A stretch of 64,000 nt of DNA from Oligoflexia bacterium (GTDB taxonomy: Bacteria; Bdellovibrionota_G; JALEGL01). A model generated the notes under the pieces. It made no database searches and was not told the DNA's origin. It saw only the letters and a program-made list of their open reading frames with translations. Every line of letters begins with the position of its first letter. Position 1 is the first letter of the stretch. This document shows positions 24,944 through 34,170 of the stretch, piece after piece. A program made the translations under genes and the position numbers. The stretch is taken from positions 1 to 64,000 of the forward strand of contig DAOLES010000001.1 in the NCBI GenBank assembly GCA_035326705.1. The letters run 5' to 3'.

Positions 24944-26854
24944 ATGAGCAAAATTATTGGAATTGACCTTGGAACCACCAACTCTGTGGTTGCCATTATG
25001 GAAGGCGGAGAGACTAAAATTATCTCCAATGAAGAAGGCGGAAGAACAACCCCTTCAGTGGTTGCATTTTTAAAAGATGGCAATAGAGCTGTTGGCCAAG
25101 TGGCCAAACGTCAAGCAGTGACCAACCCAGAAAAAACCATTTATTCTGCCAAGCGTTTTATGGGCAGACGTTTCTCTGAAGTGGGTAATGAAAAAGATGT
25201 CGTTCCTTACAATGTTGTTGAAGGTGACAATGGTATGGCCGTGATTGAGATTGATGGTAAAAATTATACCCCACAAGAAATCTCAGCCATGGTTTTGCAA
25301 AAACTAAAAAAAGCGGCTGAAGATTACTTGGGAACAACAGTAACAGAAGCTGTTATTACCGTGCCAGCGTACTTTAATGATTCGCAAAGACAAGCAACCA
25401 AAGATGCAGGTAAAATTGCCGGCTTAGAAGTTAAACGTATTATCAATGAACCAACGGCTGCAGCCTTAGCCTATGGTATGGATAAAAAGAAAGACCAAGT
25501 GGTAGCAGTCTATGACTTTGGGGGTGGTACCTTTGATGTTTCCATTCTTGAAGTGGGAGATAAAGTGGTAGAAGTAAAATCTACCAATGGTGACACGCAC
25601 TTGGGTGGTGATAACGTTGATGAAGCCATTATTAAATGGTTGGCCGATGAATTTAAAAAAGATCAAGGCGTTGATGTCTCTAAAGATAAAATGGTCATGC
25701 AACGGTTGAAAGAAGCCGCTGAAAAAGCTAAAATTGAGCTTTCAACCGTTATGGAAACTGAAATCAACTTGCCTTTCTTAACAGCGGATGCTTCAGGTCC
25801 AAAGCACCTCAATATAAAGTTAACGCGTTCTCAGTTTGAGAAACTGGTTGGTGATATCATTGATGGTACAAAACAACCTTGTATTCAAGCATTAAAAGAT
25901 GCTGGTCTTAAAGCCGGTGATATTGATGAAGTGATTTTGGTGGGTGGCTCAACCCGTATTCCAATGGTCCAAAACATTGTTAAAGAAATTTTTGGTAAAG
26001 AGGGTGCAAAAACCGTTAACCCAGATGAAGTGGTTGCCTGTGGTGCTGCTGTTCAAGGTGGTGTTTTAGCGGGTGACGTGAAAGACGTTCTTCTTTTGGA
26101 TGTAACGCCACTGTCATTGGGTATTGAAACTTTAGGTGGTGTTGCAACCAAGTTGATAGAAAAAAATAGTACCATTCCTATTAAGAAATCTGAAACATTC
26201 TCTACTGCAGCGGACAATCAAACCTCTGTTGATATTCATGTCTTACAAGGTGAGCGTGAAATGGCTTCTGGTAACCGTACTTTAGGAAGATTTCAGTTGG
26301 GTGATATCCCTCCTGCGCCAAGAGGTACACCTCAAATTGAAGTGACCTTTGATATTGATGCCAACGGTATTGTCAATGTATCAGCTAAAGACAAAGCCAC
26401 AGGTAAAGAACAAAAAATAACCATTTCTAATTCTTCTGGTTTATCTGAAGAAGAAGTAGAAAAAATGGTTAAAGATGCGCAAGCGCATGCTGAGGATGAT
26501 AAAAAACGTTTGGAGCAAGTGCAAGCTAAAAACCAATTGGACACATTGGTCTTTTCTACCGAGAAAACTTTAAAAGAGCATGGTGAGAAATTACCGGCTG
26601 ATGAAAAGAAAAAAGTGGAAGACGCTTTGACTTCAGCTAAAAAAGTACTTGAAAATCAAGATGCTGACGCAGGTAGCTTGAAAAAAGAAACAGAATCTTT
26701 AACGCAAGCATCACATAAATTGGCTGAGATTATGTACAAAGCAACACAAGAGGCTACTGCCAATGCATCAGCAGAAGGTGATAGCACCGAGTCTAAGTCT
26801 TCTAAAAAAGATGATGATGACGTGATTGATGCTGAATATAAAGACGTTAGCTAA
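24944..26854 (+). CDS. dnaK: Chaperone protein DnaK (Hsp70)
   Basis: A 636-residue cytoplasmic Hsp70. The ATPase domain opens with IIGIDLGTTNSVVA and contains KRFMGR, the connect and phosphate-2 segments VYDFGGGTFDVSIL and VILVGGSTRIPMVQ; the hydrophobic linker DVLLLDVTPLSLGIETLGG leads to the peptide-binding domain, followed by a helical lid and the acidic tail ending DDDDVIDAEYKDVS. All are canonical. grpE and dnaJ are not adjacent, which is a partly dispersed arrangement. A strong terminator follows. The leader is about 70 bases with a weak AAGGA site. Confidence 0.98.
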   Translation: MSKIIGIDLGTTNSVVAIMEGGETKIISNEEGGRTTPSVVAFLKDGNRAVGQVAKRQAVTNPEKTIYSAKRFMGRRFSEVGNEKDVVPYNVVEGDNGMAVIEIDGKNYTPQEISAMVLQKLKKAAEDYLGTTVTEAVITVPAYFNDSQRQATKDAGKIAGLEVKRIINEPTAAALAYGMDKKKDQVVAVYDFGGGTFDVSILEVGDKVVEVKSTNGDTHLGGDNVDEAIIKWLADEFKKDQGVDVSKDKMVMQRLKEAAEKAKIELSTVMETEINLPFLTADASGPKHLNIKLTRSQFEKLVGDIIDGTKQPCIQALKDAGLKAGDIDEVILVGGSTRIPMVQNIVKEIFGKEGAKTVNPDEVVACGAAVQGGVLAGDVKDVLLLDVTPLSLGIETLGGVATKLIEKNSTIPIKKSETFSTAADNQTSVDIHVLQGEREMASGNRTLGRFQLGDIPPAPRGTPQIEVTFDIDANGIVNVSAKDKATGKEQKITISNSSGLSEEEVEKMVKDAQAHAEDDKKRLEQVQAKNQLDTLVFSTEKTLKEHGEKLPADEKKKVEDALTSAKKVLENQDADAGSLKKETESLTQASHKLAEIMYKATQEATANASAEGDSTESKSSKKDDDDVIDAEYKDVS

Positions 26855-26895
26855 TTAATAATTAATATTAAATAAAAAAACACAAAAACACGAGT

Positions 26896-26932
26896 AATCG
26901 GGCAAACCTTATGAGGTAAGCCCGATTTTTTT
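26896..26932 (+). terminator. Intrinsic terminator after dnaK
   Basis: AATCGGGC/GCCCGATT stem with an inner ACCT/AGGT extension and a seven-base T-run, 42 bases after the dnaK stop codon. Confidence 0.92.
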
Positions 26933-27005
26933 AATGTGTTTTTTAGTTTGATAGAGTGCAATGGAAAGACTGATTATTTTTTGTAGTGGACATATAAAAA
27001 ATGAT

Positions 27006-27482
27006 CTACCGACCGTCAAATCTGCTGGTTGCACCGCCACCGCCTTCAATATTGATTTCAAAATTTCCCTGGGCTGCAATGACTTCATCACCGTCGGTGG
27101 CTATACCGGTTATAACAATATTTCCAGCGCTTGCTGTGAAGGCTTGTGTGACTGGCTGTAAATCCCTGGTAATTGTAATTTGACCTGAGACTTGGGTTAA
27201 AGCACCAATTGAAAAACTACCCATAGAGGTTTCAGAAAGAGTAATGGTCATGCTATCGCCTTCTGGGTTGGTAAACCTTAATTCAGCGCCACCGCCATTT
27301 GAAGTGACACCGTAAAATTGAGTGAAGTTAACAACGGCATAGGATGATCCTGAACCACTGGTATCATTAGGGTCAATAATAGTGGCTTCTAAAGTTGCTA
27401 ATACAGGGGGCAGGTTGCAAGCGCTCATCATAAGCAAAGAAAACCCTATAAATACCCTTAGTGTGTGCCCCAATAACTTCAT
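27006..27482 (-). CDS. Small lipoprotein of unknown function
   Basis: A 158-residue lipoprotein with lipobox MMSAC (acylated Cys22) and a beta-rich, Thr/Ser/Gly-rich mature part ending in a GGGGATSRFDGR tail. No motif is recognised. On the minus strand a perfect TATAAT (27494-27489) lies exactly 6 bases before the ATG, so transcription should begin at or next to the start codon. It converges with dnaK and is divergent from the 27522 gene, with 39 bases between the two starts. Confidence 0.65.
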   Translation of the reverse strand: MKLLGHTLRVFIGFSLLMMSACNLPPVLATLEATIIDPNDTSGSGSSYAVVNFTQFYGVTSNGGGAELRFTNPEGDSMTITLSETSMGSFSIGALTQVSGQITITRDLQPVTQAFTASAGNIVITGIATDGDEVIAAQGNFEINIEGGGGATSRFDGR

Positions 27483-27488
27483 CTTTCT

Positions 27489-27494
27489 ATTATA
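27489..27494 (-). promoter_or_regulatory. -10 box 6 bases before a start codon
   Basis: Perfect TATAAT on the minus strand with spacer AGAAAG to the ATG of the 27006-27482 gene. No good -35 match lies at 16-18 bases. Confidence 0.45.
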
Positions 27495-27521
27495 CCAAAA
27501 AATAGCATAAATGCAGAGCCT

Positions 27522-29366
27522 ATGTTTAAATGTTTTTTAATGTATAAACTTGGCTTAAGTTGCGTATGTTTGTGGCTATCCTTAACGGTTGTTTATGCCT
27601 ATCCTGATACGTTTCATTACGCACTTGACTTAAGTCATGAAAGCTCAATTTTAGTCCCCAGTGATCTTGACAATCCTCGTTATGGCTTTGTTTTTTCTAA
27701 AACTGCAAATGCTGTCAGTATTGTGGATTTATTTTCAAGAACAGTGGTCAATACTTTGGTCACACCAGGATTAACAGTTTCAGCGTGTTTGTTGGCTGAA
27801 GAAAATAAGATATTTTTTATAACCGATCAAACAGACCAATGGTCTAGTTTGGATTTTTCACAAAACATTGAGTCACCCAGCATGAGTCATGTTAACAGTG
27901 ACACAAACAATGTGAAATTTGAAAGCATTGATTGTTTGCATGTTTCTGAATCCAGTTATTTGGTCTTGGGTGATTTTAATACAGACACCCTTTACAGTTA
28001 CAATCTTGATAGCAATGACCTTAACCAGCAGTTGGATCTTGGTTTTACTCCCATTGATACGGTAACAATAACTCCAAGAAATCAGGTTGTAGTTTTGGGT
28101 GAAGGAGGAGAACTTGAGGGCTATCAAGTGCCAAGTTTGCAGAGCTTAGGAAATAGAATAGAGCTGAGTAATTATTCAGGTAACAATAACTTTTTACAGC
28201 TTAGTCAAAGTAGTATTGAGAATAGCACTTATATTTTTATCAGCAATCCCATCTCATCAGCCTCAGAGATTTTTGTTGCTCAAGCTGATCATCAAAATTT
28301 TTTACTCAACATGCTTGACTTTGAAAGTCTAAGTGGAATTGATCCAATACAAGTCAATACACTGATTGGTGATATATACACTGGTTTAAGTTTACGGCCA
28401 GAGGGTTTTTCTTCAGCCAGAATATATTTATATCTAGAAGATCTAAGCAACAATAGAATGCGAATCATAGATCCATATGTAAGTACAACGCCAAGTAATT
28501 GGACAGAAGTAGATACAATAGAGAGCGTGTCTAACCTTACTTCTATGGGGAACTTTATTGATGGCAATAACAACCTTTTCATTTTAGATGATAACAACAA
28601 TACATTACGTGTTTTTTCTGATCTTCCATTGATAAACTTAACAGGAGCAGATTTAAATATTGGGAATGAAAATAATTATAGCTTTAGTGTTTTAAGCGAT
28701 ACATCTGGAACTTTAAAGGTAAAACGAATGGATGATGACAGTGAAATAACCCTTCCACAAGCAGTAAAAACCTATACATCCACCAGTATAACGGCCAATC
28801 AAAATAAATCTGTTAGCATTGGAACATCAGATTTTATTGAAGGTAATAATTTGTTGGGTGTTTTTGTAGAATCATCTTCAACAGAAGGTTACAGAGGTAT
28901 TAAAGTTTTTAAGGATACAATTCCTCCGTATCCTAATGATTATAAATTAAAATTTGGTCATCAAAAGATATTTGTCAGTTGGGATGGTGTTAATCAAGCA
29001 GACATTGATTATTATGAAGTTTCATTTGGCTTAGACGCTCAAGCCAGTGATGGAGCGGGCTTAATCAGTCCTGTTATTGTCAATCACACTGGGACAGGAA
29101 ATTATAATTACACCATCAACAGTTTGGTCAATGGGCAAAGAGTTTATGTAAAGATTAAAACAGTGGACAAACAAGGCAATGAAAGTGACTACAGCCCAAT
29201 ATTAAGTGAGGTCCCTGAAGAAACCATTGGTTTAATTGCTTTAACAGGTGAAACAGGTTGTCAATCCGCAACATCAAAATCAAACAGTTTCGGTTTACTG
29301 TTGTTCGTCCTTGTATTGCTGAAGATCAACATAAGACAATCCATAACTTTAAGGAAGTATGAATGA
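27522..29366 (+). CDS. Large surface or periplasmic repeat protein with C-terminal sorting-like tail
   Basis: A 614-residue exported protein. Signal peptide residues 1-26 are followed by about 360 residues of repeated strands typical of a beta-propeller, a short Ig-like segment, and a fibronectin type III domain (about 480-570; DYYEVSFGLD, NYTINSLVNGQRVYVKIKTVDKQGN). The C-terminus has Gly-Cys followed by a polar spacer, the hydrophobic stretch FGLLLFVLVLL and a basic tail: the tripartite layout of sorting signals such as MYXO-CTERM. The start of the downstream barrel gene overlaps by four bases, so the two probably form a unit. Ligand and role are unknown. Confidence 0.65.
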   Translation: MFKCFLMYKLGLSCVCLWLSLTVVYAYPDTFHYALDLSHESSILVPSDLDNPRYGFVFSKTANAVSIVDLFSRTVVNTLVTPGLTVSACLLAEENKIFFITDQTDQWSSLDFSQNIESPSMSHVNSDTNNVKFESIDCLHVSESSYLVLGDFNTDTLYSYNLDSNDLNQQLDLGFTPIDTVTITPRNQVVVLGEGGELEGYQVPSLQSLGNRIELSNYSGNNNFLQLSQSSIENSTYIFISNPISSASEIFVAQADHQNFLLNMLDFESLSGIDPIQVNTLIGDIYTGLSLRPEGFSSARIYLYLEDLSNNRMRIIDPYVSTTPSNWTEVDTIESVSNLTSMGNFIDGNNNLFILDDNNNTLRVFSDLPLINLTGADLNIGNENNYSFSVLSDTSGTLKVKRMDDDSEITLPQAVKTYTSTSITANQNKSVSIGTSDFIEGNNLLGVFVESSSTEGYRGIKVFKDTIPPYPNDYKLKFGHQKIFVSWDGVNQADIDYYEVSFGLDAQASDGAGLISPVIVNHTGTGNYNYTINSLVNGQRVYVKIKTVDKQGNESDYSPILSEVPEETIGLIALTGETGCQSATSKSNSFGLLLFVLVLLKINIRQSITLRKYE

Positions 29367-29968
29367 AAAAATTTCTTATAGTTTTTATTCTTATGCTTTT
29401 TATGCACGCTGTGGTTTATGCAAAAATGAAACATAGCAATAAGTTTTCTTTGCGCTGGGTTGAGTTTACTGGAGATACTGAACAGATCTTTTTTAGTAAA
29501 GGCAACCACCTTATTAGCTACGATTATCTTATTGGCTATGATTTTTTAAAGTTAGGTTTTAGCCTGGGCTTTATGCGCAAAAAAAGTTTTTTAATAGGGA
29601 TTGATTCAGGCAGAGAAAGTGGAGAAAAAATGGTTTTAACACTTTTGCCAATGGAGGCTTATCTTGAATGCAGCCCATTTGAAAAACAAAAATGGTATGT
29701 TCAGCCATTTTTGGGTGCAGGTTATCAAAGTTATTTTATGTGGTTAAAAGAAAACACTGAACGGGTGAATAATGTTAAGCATGGCTATGCTCTAAAAGGT
29801 GGAATAAGGTTTTCGCTCAGAGAACATACAAGTATGGGAAGTAAAGAGTTGTTTGACATTGATAATATATTTCTAGATGTGTTTGCCTCTTATAGACCTA
29901 TTGCAGGTTCTGGTGTAGATTTAAGTGCATGGGACTATGGTATTGCTTTGGGGTTAGATTTTTTATAG
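29363..29968 (+). CDS. Outer-membrane beta-barrel candidate
   Basis: A 201-residue protein with signal peptide (residues 1-20, VVYA/K) and alternating amphipathic strands with many aromatic residues, ending in LGLDFL. Its ATG overlaps the stop of the preceding surface-protein gene (ATGA), and AAGGAAG precedes it, indicating translational coupling. No family recognised. The pairing suggests it may anchor or export its neighbour, but this is inference. Confidence 0.65.
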   Translation: MKKFLIVFILMLFMHAVVYAKMKHSNKFSLRWVEFTGDTEQIFFSKGNHLISYDYLIGYDFLKLGFSLGFMRKKSFLIGIDSGRESGEKMVLTLLPMEAYLECSPFEKQKWYVQPFLGAGYQSYFMWLKENTERVNNVKHGYALKGGIRFSLREHTSMGSKELFDIDNIFLDVFASYRPIAGSGVDLSAWDYGIALGLDFL

Positions 29969-30077
29969 ATTTAAGGTCATTAAAATTATACAACAAAACA
30001 TTTTTATTAATTCAAATCAACAAGTTTAAGAATAAATTAAAACCACTGTTTATCTTTTAGTTTTGGAGCAAGCTATA

Positions 30078-30842
30078 GTGAGTAATAACAAAAATAAAAA
30101 AATATTATTAAATATTACTTATCAAGGCACCGCTTACAAGGGATGGCAAAAACAATCAGATACAAATATGACTGTACAAAGCCAATTGGAACTCGCTTTA
30201 AAAAAACGAAGCGGGCAAACTATAAAAACACTTGCCAGTGGAAGAACTGATGCTGGAGTGCATGCTCGCATGCAAGCGGTTAGTTTTGATTATTATGGGG
30301 ACAGGGTGATAGGTTTAGAAGATTGGGTTACTGGACTCAATGTTTTTTTACCTGAAGATATAAAAGTACGCTCAGCCCAGTATGTGGGAGAGAATTTCCA
30401 CCCAATTGCTGAGGTAAAGCAAAAATCATACAGGTATTTTTTTAAGGTGGGTAAAAAAAACAATATTTTTTTAAGAGAGTGTGTGACACTTTTCCCAGAT
30501 GACGTTGAGATTGATTTAATAAAAAAAGCTATGCAGCTATTTAAAGGTAAGCATGACTTTAAGTCTTTTCAAACTTCTAATGATCCACAAAAAACAACTC
30601 AGAGAGAAATATTTTCTATAACATTAAAAAAAGTAGGTAAAAGTGGCATCTATTATTTAGAAATAATTGGCAGTGGTTTTTTAAAACATATGGTGCGCAA
30701 TATTATGGGGGCTTTAATTGCCGTTGCAAGAAGAAAAGCAACCCAAAAAGATATTAGAGCAGCTTTAAAGTCTACACAAAAAATTAAAATTGGCAGCACG
30801 GCCCCTCCAGAAGGCTTGTTTCTCTGGGATATCTTATATTGA
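30078..30842 (+). CDS. truA: tRNA pseudouridine(38-40) synthase
   Basis: A 254-residue TruA that isomerises uridines 38-40 in the tRNA anticodon arm. The catalytic aspartate is in SGRTDAGVHA; YQGTAYKGWQKQ and the RNA-contact segment FLKHMVRNIMGALI are also present. I chose the GTG at 30078 because GGAG lies 9 bases upstream; a TTG at 30063 is in frame but overlaps that site. The 3' end overlaps the convergent proC by 9 bases. Confidence 0.95.
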   Translation: MSNNKNKKILLNITYQGTAYKGWQKQSDTNMTVQSQLELALKKRSGQTIKTLASGRTDAGVHARMQAVSFDYYGDRVIGLEDWVTGLNVFLPEDIKVRSAQYVGENFHPIAEVKQKSYRYFFKVGKKNNIFLRECVTLFPDDVEIDLIKKAMQLFKGKHDFKSFQTSNDPQKTTQREIFSITLKKVGKSGIYYLEIIGSGFLKHMVRNIMGALIAVARRKATQKDIRAALKSTQKIKIGSTAPPEGLFLWDILY

Positions 30843-31646
30843 AAGTTCTTTTGCTTTATTGGCGGCAGCTTCAACAGCTTCAATCAGACTGTGCCTGACT
30901 CCACCTTTCTCTAAAGTGTAGATACCTGTAATAGCCGTTCCACCAGGGGAAGTGATTAAATCTTTTAATTGACCAGGATGTTTACCTGTTGCATTGATAA
31001 GTGCAGAAGAGCCAAAAAAGGTTTGCTTAACCATTTCCTTAGCATGTTGTCTGGATAAGCCAACTTTGACCCCAGCATCAATCATGGCTTCCATCATGGT
31101 ATAAATAAATGCTGGACCACTTCCTGATAAGCCGGTAGCTGCATCAAATTGACTTTCTGGTAGTTCAATATTTAATCCCAAAGCAGAGAACAGACTCATA
31201 AAATAATCTCTGCTTTGTGAGTTTGCGGCGGCATTGCAAGCAAAAACATTTACACCAGCACCCACTTTAACGGCTATGTTAGGCATGATACGAATGCAAG
31301 CAATGTTTTTGATATGTTTATCAAGAACTTGTTCAATTTGTTTTAAAGTGTAACCTGCAGCACAAGAAATCAAAGTTTGATGAACATCCAAGACAGGCGC
31401 TATTTCTTGCAGTACTTTACCAAGGATTTGAGGTTTGACGGTTAAAACTATCAACTCTGACTCTTTGGCTAGGTGTATGTTATTGGGTACACACTCTATA
31501 GCATAGTCTTTATTAATCAAAGCGCGTGATTCAGGGTTAGGATGGGATGTAATAAAGTCTTTTTCATTAAGCTCTGAAAACTGTATAAGTCCTTCGTACA
31601 AAGCTTTTCCCATATTACCAAAACCGATGATTCCAATTTTTTTCAT
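30834..31646 (-). CDS. proC: Pyrroline-5-carboxylate reductase
   Basis: A 270-residue NAD(P)H-dependent enzyme completing proline biosynthesis. The Rossmann turn IGFGNMG is at residues 6-12; further family blocks are CIRIMPNIAVKVGAGV, ATGLSGSGPAFIYTMMEAM and the C-terminal LKDLITSPGGTAITGIYTLE. It starts 4 bases after the TAM41-like gene on the same strand, so the two form an operon, and its last codons overlap the end of truA on the opposite strand. Confidence 0.96.
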   Translation of the reverse strand: MKKIGIIGFGNMGKALYEGLIQFSELNEKDFITSHPNPESRALINKDYAIECVPNNIHLAKESELIVLTVKPQILGKVLQEIAPVLDVHQTLISCAAGYTLKQIEQVLDKHIKNIACIRIMPNIAVKVGAGVNVFACNAAANSQSRDYFMSLFSALGLNIELPESQFDAATGLSGSGPAFIYTMMEAMIDAGVKVGLSRQHAKEMVKQTFFGSSALINATGKHPGQLKDLITSPGGTAITGIYTLEKGGVRHSLIEAVEAAANKAKELSI

Positions 31647-31650
31647 AGGG

Positions 31651-32598
31651 TTATTTTAACAGTTTTTTTCGATTTAGTTTAAATAATAATTTCCAGCCAA
31701 AAATAAACCAATATTTTTTTTCACGTTCAGTCAGAGTGAATTCGTCGCCATAGTTGCGTCTAATTTTTAAAAGAACATAATCGAGCCAATTTTTTGCTGT
31801 TAACATGCCTTTTGGCCAGCGTAGCTGAGCTCTTAACTTACTTTTTAGAATGAAACGTTTGTATTTTTTTGGCAATAGAGTTTTGTCAAGCAATGTAAGG
31901 TATTTCTGAGTTTGGTCAAAAGATATAATTTTTTGTTGATGAAAGTGGCAAAGAATTTCTTGATATACGCTAAGGTAAAACTTTTCTTCAGCCAAGAATA
32001 GTTTCTCAACCTTATCTTTTGCTTCAACTCTAACGTCTCCAACGTAACTTAAAGCTAAACATTTAAGGGCAAAGTCATTTAGACTTATTTTGTCACCTAA
32101 ATTCATTGAAGATAAAACAATCATGGCTACACTTTGACAGGCTTGGTTTTGAACTTCTAATAAAGCATCTTTGATACGCGTGTCTTGGCTCCAGTAAATA
32201 TAAGTATTTTTTGAAAATCTACCCAAAAAATACATATCTTTAGCTTTGGGGCTAACGATAAGTTGTGTTTGAGATTGTAGTTGTTTTAGGCTGACAACAC
32301 TGTATTTGCTAAAGCCTTGTTCAATCGCAAAATGATAAATGTTGGGTGGGAGAAATGTGTTTAAACTGCTTTGAATTAAAGAAGAGTAGTAAGCTTGAAA
32401 TGAATCAACAATAACAAAATAGTCAGGAACAGAATCTTTTTTTTGTGTTGTTTGACTTAAGCAAGAGCCATAAACAACAATAGCAAGTGCGTTTTTACCA
32501 TAAGTATTTAAAACTTGTTCATGTACAGCTTTAAAAGCAGAATCATTGCGTTTTAAAGCGTCTTGTTGATCAAAAAAAATTTTCTTAAGCTGTTGCAC
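31651..32598 (-). CDS. TAM41-like nucleotidyltransferase (possible CDP-diacylglycerol synthase)
   Basis: A 315-residue protein. The N-terminal third has VVYGSCLS followed by SVPDYFVIVDS and LPPNIYHF, a GS...D nucleotidyltransferase pattern resembling TAM41/MMP37, the mitochondrial-type phosphatidate cytidylyltransferase. TAM41 makes CDP-diacylglycerol for phospholipid synthesis, and bacterial relatives are known but little studied. The C-terminal region is helical and basic (KKYKRFILKSKLRAQLRWPKG). The start is probably the GTG at 32598, behind an AGAAAG sequence. Operon partner proC is unrelated in function. A generic nucleotidyltransferase is the alternative. Confidence 0.55.
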   Translation of the reverse strand: MQQLKKIFFDQQDALKRNDSAFKAVHEQVLNTYGKNALAIVVYGSCLSQTTQKKDSVPDYFVIVDSFQAYYSSLIQSSLNTFLPPNIYHFAIEQGFSKYSVVSLKQLQSQTQLIVSPKAKDMYFLGRFSKNTYIYWSQDTRIKDALLEVQNQACQSVAMIVLSSMNLGDKISLNDFALKCLALSYVGDVRVEAKDKVEKLFLAEEKFYLSVYQEILCHFHQQKIISFDQTQKYLTLLDKTLLPKKYKRFILKSKLRAQLRWPKGMLTAKNWLDYVLLKIRRNYGDEFTLTEREKKYWFIFGWKLLFKLNRKKLLK

Positions 32599-32727
32599 CA
32601 AGTTCTTTCTACCTGAGAGATTTGAGCAAGTAAAATTTTGAATTTATATAAACCGAATATAAGAGCGAGGATTTATTTGTTAAGCATATTTAGGTAATGG
32701 ATATAAAGTTTAATCAAGTGCCAAATT

Positions 32728-32754
32728 ATTGCTTTAAAAGCAATAAGCTATAAT
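32728..32754 (+). promoter_or_regulatory. -10 box with adjacent inverted repeat upstream of the TSUP permease
   Basis: ATTGCTTT-A-AAAGCAAT (32728-32744) is an 8-base inverted repeat 4 bases before a perfect TATAAT (32749-32754). The ATG follows 14 bases later, implying a leader of about 7 bases. The repeat occupies the -35 region and may be an operator. Confidence 0.45.
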
Positions 32755-32768
32755 GAATTTATAAAAAC

Positions 32769-33554
32769 ATGGGAAATTTTAATTTTTGGGGTATAGACGG
32801 CATTATGGAGTTTGCTTTATTAATTATGGGGTGTTTTTTTGCTGGCTTTGTTGATGCTGTTGCTGGAGGCGGTGGATTGATCACGGTACCCTTGATGCTT
32901 AATTTAGGTTTAGCGACAAAAGTGGCATTAGGCACCAATAAAATTATTGGGATCATGGCATCTTTCACCAGTTCAATTCGCTATGCGAGTTCAAAAAAAA
33001 TGGTTTGGCGTATTGCTTTACCAGCAACATTTGCAGCTTTTTTAGGGGGAGCTTGCGGGGCCTTGATTGCCAGTCAGCTTAGCAATGAATTTTTAAAACC
33101 CGTGGTAATTTTTTTATTGTTGTTTGTAGCGCTATACAGCTTATTGCAAAAAAATTTAGGTAAACAGCAAATTGAAGCAAAGTTAAAGCACACAGCATGG
33201 CCATTTGTTGTTGGTTTTATCATTGGGGGATACGATGGGTTTTTTGGTCCAGGAACAGGGACCTTTATGATGATTGTTTTTGTTAGTTTATTTGGTTTAT
33301 CATTGCTTAACGCTTCAGCCAGTGCAAGAATTGTTAACTTTGCAAGCAATTTAGGGGCTCTGTTGCTGTTTTCGTTTTCTGGTTATGTTGACTTTAAAGT
33401 AGCAATATGGGGTGCTTTGGCCTCTGCCTGTGGTGCTTTACTTGGCGCCAGTTTATCAATTAAAAGAGGCCATGCATTTATACGTCCAGTTTATTTGGCT
33501 GTTGTTTGGTTTATGTTGATAAAGCTAGTATTACAATTTTTAGGTTGGATTTAG
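32769..33554 (+). CDS. TSUP/TauE-SafE family permease
   Basis: A 261-residue inner-membrane protein with about eight transmembrane helices. The repeated family motifs are visible: GFVDAVAGGGGLITVP in the first half and GGYDGFFGPGTGTF in the second, separated by a cytoplasmic loop. TSUP proteins export or import sulfite, sulfoacetate or related organosulfur anions, but substrate cannot be read from sequence. No sulfur-metabolism genes are adjacent. maf follows after 15 bases, so the two may share a transcript. Confidence 0.88.
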   Translation: MGNFNFWGIDGIMEFALLIMGCFFAGFVDAVAGGGGLITVPLMLNLGLATKVALGTNKIIGIMASFTSSIRYASSKKMVWRIALPATFAAFLGGACGALIASQLSNEFLKPVVIFLLLFVALYSLLQKNLGKQQIEAKLKHTAWPFVVGFIIGGYDGFFGPGTGTFMMIVFVSLFGLSLLNASASARIVNFASNLGALLLFSFSGYVDFKVAIWGALASACGALLGASLSIKRGHAFIRPVYLAVVWFMLIKLVLQFLGWI

Positions 33555-33569
33555 AAGTAAAGAGGATTC

Positions 33570-34163
33570 ATGCAACAGTTGGTTAATATTATTTTAGCAT
33601 CAGCTTCACCAAGAAGAAGAGATTTGATGCAACAGTTGGGCTTAAAATTTTCTGTAGAGGTTTTTCCAGTAGATGAAAAAAATTTTGAACCTGACCCTAT
33701 AGATAAAGTTAATTCAATTGTTGAACAAAAAATGAATGAAGCCGTAAAACAATTGCCAAAACATAGTTTAGAAAAAAGCTGTGTTGTATGTGCAGATACA
33801 ATCGTTGTGATTAATGACACTGTATTAGGCAAAGCCAATAATAAAGATGAAGCAAAAGAAATGCTAAAAAAGCTTTCTGGGCAAAAACATACGGTTATGA
33901 CAGCGTTTAGCTTGTATAATTTAAATCGAGAAATGTACAGTGAAGTTGTAGTGACACAAGTTGAGTTTATGACCATGACGGATAGTATTATAGATCAGTA
34001 TTTATGTTATGATGAGTATAAAGATAAAGCCGGGGCTTATGCAATACAAGGACTTGCAGGAAGTTATGTTAAGGAAGTTCAAGGTTCATATTCAAATGTT
34101 ATAGGTTTGCCTCAGGTTCAGGTTTTAATGGCTTTAGAGAAGTTGAAGGTCATTGAATTATAA
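33570..34163 (+). CDS. maf: Maf-type nucleoside triphosphate pyrophosphatase
   Basis: A 197-residue house-cleaning pyrophosphatase of the YhdE/YceF group, hydrolysing dTTP/UTP or modified nucleotides. It starts with the signature ILASASPRRRDLM and has the catalytic block CADTIVVI, the SGQKHTVMTAFSL strand and the closing GLPQVQVLMAL. AGAGGA precedes the ATG. The next gene begins 7 bases after its stop codon. Confidence 0.92.
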   Translation: MQQLVNIILASASPRRRDLMQQLGLKFSVEVFPVDEKNFEPDPIDKVNSIVEQKMNEAVKQLPKHSLEKSCVVCADTIVVINDTVLGKANNKDEAKEMLKKLSGQKHTVMTAFSLYNLNREMYSEVVVTQVEFMTMTDSIIDQYLCYDEYKDKAGAYAIQGLAGSYVKEVQGSYSNVIGLPQVQVLMALEKLKVIEL

Positions 34164-34170
34164 ATTAAAA

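Noticed and set aside
28292..28600. 102-codon antisense frame in the surface-protein gene
   Set aside because: Shadow of a real gene on the opposite strand; no start context and no recognisable motif.
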